A stretch of 64,000 nt of DNA, taken from assembly GCF_900188405.1 (NCBI RefSeq), contig NZ_FZOF01000005.1, positions 310,001-374,000 of the forward strand. The letters are read 5' to 3'. This document shows, piece by piece, positions 60,844 to 64,000 of the stretch. Position 1 is the first letter of the stretch; each line of letters begins with the position of its first letter. This DNA is from Actinacidiphila glaucinigra (GTDB lineage: Bacteria > Actinomycetota > Actinomycetes > Streptomycetales > Streptomycetaceae). The notes under the pieces are model-generated. The model saw only the letters and a list, made by a program, of their open reading frames with translations. It did not search any database and was not told the DNA's origin. Made by a program: the position numbers and the translations under genes.

Positions 60844-61286
60844 ACTGACTCTCCTGTCTCGGCGGGCACCGTGGCGGTGTCCGCAAGGTTCCGACATGGA
60901 GAGCGTGCGTCGAGGACATCCGCGCCGCACGACGGAATCCCGTCACGCTCCGTCACGCGACGCCGCGTCAGATGCGGCGAACGGTGGACTGCGGACGGCG
61001 TGCACAGCGCCGAATTCCTGATGATCACGGGTCCGACGGGGTCTCAATCACTCCGCCACGCACCGTAATCACGAACCGTCACGTCCGGACCTCCCGACGG
61101 GTGAATCCTCGTCACCGACAACGTACGCCAACGCGACCACCCAGCCCCCGGGACGACCGGGCCGACCGCGGGCCCGGAGCGGATGGGAACCGCTCCGTCC
61201 CTGGTCATGGGCTCGCGCGTCGCTGCGGCCGCGGGACTGCACGAAGTCACGGCGACGCGCAAGCCCGGCCGTTCTCGGGAAGACGA
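60844..61286. other. Intergenic region, no gene seen
   Basis: This 443-base stretch carries the upstream region of the small secreted-protein gene (transcribed leftwards) and the tail region of the isomerase-like gene. The open frames here are short and arginine-rich. I see no clear promoter or repeat in it. Confidence 0.5.
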
Positions 61287-61324
61287 GGGGCCCCGGCCCG
61301 CCCGAGCGGCGGGCACGGGGCCCC
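61287..61324. terminator. GC-rich hairpin downstream of the TIM-barrel gene
   Basis: The 16-base arm at 61287-61302 (GGGGCCCCGGCCCGCC) pairs with 61308-61324 (GGCGGGCACGGGGCCCC) with one bulged base and the loop CGAGC. It lies 56 bases beyond the end of the gene at 61380-62429. Confidence 0.8.
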
Positions 61325-61379
61325 TGCGGCACGCCCGGCGGCATGCCGGACGAAGCGTCAGATTGTCACCGACACGGCG

Positions 61380-62429
61380 TCAGCAGTCCTTCTCGCGCAG
61401 CGAGTGCAGGTACGCGCTCGACCTGCGCGCGAAGCTGAGGGAATCAGCCGGCGTGTCGTGCTCGGTCTGCCAGTGGTGGTCGAGGCGGCCGCCGTGCGTG
61501 CGCGTCACGGCCGAGATGAACCGCTGGTAGTCGATGTCGCCGTCCCCCACGTCGACCATGCGGTAGCCGTCGCGGGTGGTCTCGTCGCGATCACCGTCCT
61601 TGACGTGGAAGAGGGGGTAGCGGTCGGGCTGCTTCAGGACGTAGCGCAGCGGGTCGAAGGGGGCGGGGGTGCCGTCCACCCGCTTGGAGAAGCGGAACTG
61701 GCCGGAGTAGGCCCAGTAGATGTCCATCTCCAGGTAGACCAGGTCGGGGTCGGTCTCGGCGAGGAGGACGTCGTACAGCCGCACGTTCGGGCGGTCGGTC
61801 GCGAAGGAGAACTCCTCGGCGTGGTTGTGCTGGTAGAACTTCATGCCGCGGGCCTTGGCGGCGGCGCCGTACTCGTTGAACTCCTCGGCGCAGCGCTTCC
61901 AGCCGTCGACCGTGCTGCCGTACCGCCAGGGGCCGGACGCGGTGCCGATGTGCTTCAGCCCGAGCGCCTGGGCGTCGTCGAGGACCTGCGTCAGGTTCTG
62001 CGCGAAGGTGTAGGCGCCCGGGTCGCCGTCGTTGTAGTAGCCGACGTGGCTGCCGATGGCGCGCAGTCCGTGGTCGCGGGCGAGCCGGCGCAGCTGGGCG
62101 AGGGTGATCGCGCCCGCGGAGCCCTGGGTGTAGCCGGCGTACTCGATCTCGTCGTATCCGTACTTCTCGAGCTCCGCGAAGACGGGGGCGAAGCCGAGGG
62201 TGGAGACCTTGTCGCGCAGCGAGTACAGCTGGATGCCGAGGCGGCCGGGGGGCAGGACGGGCCGGCCGTGGCCCTTGCCGTGGCCCTTGCTGTGGGCGGC
62301 GGCCGTGGGGGCGGTCGCGCCGAGCAGCGCGGCTGCGGTGGCTCCGGCGGCGACGCCCAGCATGCCGCGTCTGCTGAGCTTGCGGCTGAGCTCCGGGTCG
62401 GGGGTGCTGTTACGACGCGTGCTGGCCAT
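61380..62429 (-). CDS. Tat-exported sugar phosphate isomerase/epimerase-like protein
   Basis: The 349-residue protein starts with a Tat signal (SRKLSRRGMLGVAAGATAAALLG). The mature part is an AP-endonuclease-2/xylose-isomerase-like TIM barrel: LGIQLYSLRDKV, YDEIEYAGYTQG, KFYQHNHAEEF and LEMDIYWAYSGQ, PLFHVKDGDR, with metal ligands Glu, His and Asp. It lies 34 bases after the nucleotide-pyrophosphatase-like gene on the same strand, so it probably belongs with the Ebo-type cluster. Its substrate is unknown. Confidence 0.85.
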   Translation of the reverse strand: MASTRRNSTPDPELSRKLSRRGMLGVAAGATAAALLGATAPTAAAHSKGHGKGHGRPVLPPGRLGIQLYSLRDKVSTLGFAPVFAELEKYGYDEIEYAGYTQGSAGAITLAQLRRLARDHGLRAIGSHVGYYNDGDPGAYTFAQNLTQVLDDAQALGLKHIGTASGPWRYGSTVDGWKRCAEEFNEYGAAAKARGMKFYQHNHAEEFSFATDRPNVRLYDVLLAETDPDLVYLEMDIYWAYSGQFRFSKRVDGTPAPFDPLRYVLKQPDRYPLFHVKDGDRDETTRDGYRMVDVGDGDIDYQRFISAVTRTHGGRLDHHWQTEHDTPADSLSFARRSSAYLHSLREKDC

Positions 62430-62463
62430 TGTGGATAACTCCTTGGCGTCGGTGACGTGTGGT

Positions 62464-63852
62464 TCAGTGGAGTCCTGCCAGGCGCAGGAGCAGGGACTTC
62501 ACTTCGGTGGCCGCGACGCGGCCGCCGACGGCACGGGGGACGGAGCAGATGATGAGCGGACCTTCCTCGTCGCTCGCCGGGAGGCGGCCGTGGCTGCCGC
62601 GAATAGGCGAGGGGTCGAGCGGCACGACCGCCATGCGGTAGCGCATGCCGAGCTTCTTGCGGGCCAGGGCCGTGGCGGCCTTGACACGGACGTAGGGGTC
62701 CTCGGGGTCCATGAACAGTTCGACGGGGTCGTAGCCGGGCTTGCGGTGGATCTCGACGAGCTTGGCGAAGTCGGGTGCCCTGTCGTCGTCGAGCCAGTAG
62801 TAGTACGTGAACCAGGCGTCCGGGTCCGCGACGGCGACGAGTTCGCCGGAGCGCGGATGGTCCAGGCCGTGGCGCTTCTTGCCCTCGTCGTCGAGGAGTT
62901 CGGCGATTCCGGGCAGGGTGGCGAGGACCTTGCGGGTGGCCTCGAGGTCCTCGGGACGGCGCACGTACACATGGGCGATCTGGTGGTCGGCGACCGCGAA
63001 CGCCCGGGAGGCCATCGGGTCGAGGTACTCCATGCCGTCCTGGGTGTGGACCTCCAGCAGCCCGGCGCGCCGCAGCTCGCGGTTGATGTCCACGGCCCGG
63101 CTGACCGGCGTGATGGCGTACTCGGAGAGCGCCACCACCGTCCGGCCCGACCGGCGTGCGTCGTCCAGCAGCGGGGCGAGTGCCTCGTCCAGTTCGGTGG
63201 CCGCGCGCCGGGAGCGGGGGTCGTCGGGGCCGAAACGCTGCAGGTCGTAGTCGAGGTGCGGGAGGTAGCAGAGGGCGAGGTCGGGAGTGCGGGTGCGCAG
63301 GATGTGCCGGGTGGCGTCGATGATCCAGCGGCTGGAGACGATGTCGGCGCCGGGGCCCCAGAAGTGGAAGAGGGGGAAGGTTCCGAAGGCGTCGGTGAGC
63401 TCGTCGTGGAGCTCGGGGGGCCGCGTGTAGCAGTCGGGCTCCTTGCGGCCGTCGGCGTAGTAGACGGGGCGTGGGGTGACCGTGACATCGGTGTCGGCGC
63501 CCATGGCGTACCACCAGCAGATGTTGGCCACGGTGTAGCCCGGGTGAGCCCGGCGGGCGGCGTCCCACAGCTTGTCGCCGGCGACGAGACCGTTGTGCTG
63601 GCGCCACAGCAGGACGTCGCCGAGTTCGCGGAAGTACCAGCCGTTGCCGACGATGCCGTGCCCGGCGGGCGGCGCACCGGTGAGGAAGGTGGACTGGGCG
63701 GCGCAGGTCACCGCGGGGAGGACGGTGCCGAGCGGGGCCTGTGAGCCGGTGTCGGCGAGGCGCTTCAGGCGCGGCATGTGGTCCAGGAGACGGGGGGTGA
63801 GGCCGACGACGTCCAGGACGAGGAGGGGGGCCGGCCCGGAGGTGTCGGTCAT
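62464..63852 (-). CDS. eboF: Nucleotide pyrophosphatase/phosphodiesterase-like protein EboF
   Basis: The 462-residue protein is of the alkaline-phosphatase superfamily: LLVLDVVGLTPRLL with the first metal Asp, the nucleophile Thr in AVTCAAQSTFLTG, and the metal segments YLPHLDYDLQRFG, VVALSEYAITPV and HPRSGELVAVADPDAWF. Its start overlaps the upstream gene as ATGA. This order with eboE is that of Ebo clusters, in which a metabolite is processed and exported to the periplasm. The symbol is by homology and context. Confidence 0.8.
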   Translation of the reverse strand: MTDTSGPAPLLVLDVVGLTPRLLDHMPRLKRLADTGSQAPLGTVLPAVTCAAQSTFLTGAPPAGHGIVGNGWYFRELGDVLLWRQHNGLVAGDKLWDAARRAHPGYTVANICWWYAMGADTDVTVTPRPVYYADGRKEPDCYTRPPELHDELTDAFGTFPLFHFWGPGADIVSSRWIIDATRHILRTRTPDLALCYLPHLDYDLQRFGPDDPRSRRAATELDEALAPLLDDARRSGRTVVALSEYAITPVSRAVDINRELRRAGLLEVHTQDGMEYLDPMASRAFAVADHQIAHVYVRRPEDLEATRKVLATLPGIAELLDDEGKKRHGLDHPRSGELVAVADPDAWFTYYYWLDDDRAPDFAKLVEIHRKPGYDPVELFMDPEDPYVRVKAATALARKKLGMRYRMAVVPLDPSPIRGSHGRLPASDEEGPLIICSVPRAVGGRVAATEVKSLLLRLAGLH

Positions 63853-64000
63853 GGGAGTTCCTTCAGGCCGAGGTCGTGGAGGAGGTCGCGGGCGAGGCCG
63901 AGTTCCGCGGCGATGCCGTCGGCGAGCTGGGCGCGGGTACGCGGGCGCAGCTCGGCGGGAAGGGCCTGCCAGGTATAGGTCTCGACCTCGAGGTGGTGGG
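63849..64000 (-). CDS. eboE: C-terminal end of an EboE-like metabolite traffic protein (cut by window edge)
   Basis: The last 49 codons read HHLEVETYTWQALPAELRP, then RAQLADGIAAELGLARDLLHDLGLKELP. The phrase VETYTWxxLP is typical of the C-terminus of EboE TIM-barrel proteins, as I recall them. Its stop overlaps the eboF start (ATGA), so both are translated in tandem. The rest of the gene, and presumably eboA-D, lies beyond the right edge. Confidence 0.65.
   Translation of the reverse strand, partial: HHLEVETYTWQALPAELRPRTRAQLADGIAAELGLARDLLHDLGLKELP

Overview
The window is very GC-rich actinobacterial DNA with dense, mostly single-domain genes, GTG starts, ATGA/GTGA stop-start overlaps and hairpins between convergent genes. 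A complete tap-tpg pair (telomere-associated protein and terminal protein; 30682-33306) points strongly to Streptomyces or a close relative with a linear replicon. The rest looks like accessory chromosome-arm content: sugar utilisation, redox and detoxification enzymes, many one-regulator-one-enzyme modules, secreted small proteins. I see no tRNA, rRNA, insertion sequence, CRISPR array, prophage or large biosynthetic gene cluster.

Layout. 1-2568: a TetR regulator (cut by the left edge), an amidase and a divergent short-chain dehydrogenase (SDR) around a 20-bp perfect palindrome. 2582-7612: a leftward run with a secreted protein, a Tat-signal protein, a GMC oxidoreductase, a MerR regulator and an ABC-2-like membrane protein. 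7808-11565: a FadR-type GntR regulator, an SDR/TetR divergent pair, a SRPBCC protein and a YrhB-like protein. 11835-14914: beta-phosphoglucomutase plus a GH65 disaccharide phosphorylase. 14981-27093: a redox block (flavin oxidoreductase, MFS pump, MarR regulator, two aldo-keto reductases, hydrolase, SDR, ABM monooxygenase, YdeP-type molybdoenzyme, old yellow enzyme). A sequence motif recurs in front of the MFS/MarR pair, an aldo-keto reductase and the old yellow enzyme, which suggests one MarR regulon. 27247-30703: acetyltransferase, SMI1/KNR4-like protein, HEAT-like repeat protein, small P-loop protein. 30682-33687: the telomere operon tpg-tap plus an uncharacterised first gene. 34149-38617: an RclR/RclA reactive-chlorine-type pair, a hydrolase and a TDT transporter. 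38834-45964: SpoIIE phosphatase, polysaccharide deacetylase lipoprotein, PadR plus an ABC exporter. 45980-52499: a LacI-controlled alpha-xyloside operon (binding protein, two permeases, YicI-type alpha-xylosidase, LacI) without its own ATPase. 53220-57065: secreted, ferritin-like, TPR and hydrolase genes. 57176-60336: a TetR regulator and a probable target operon of two SDRs and a SnoaL-like protein, linked by three copies of one operator. 60574-64000: a small secreted protein, a Tat-exported TIM-barrel protein, and the end of an Ebo-type cluster (eboF and the C-terminus of eboE) that runs off the right edge.

The strongest leads are the telomere operon with its unknown upstream partner, the conserved sensor cysteines of the RclR/RclA pair, and the two operator families that tie separated genes into regulons.
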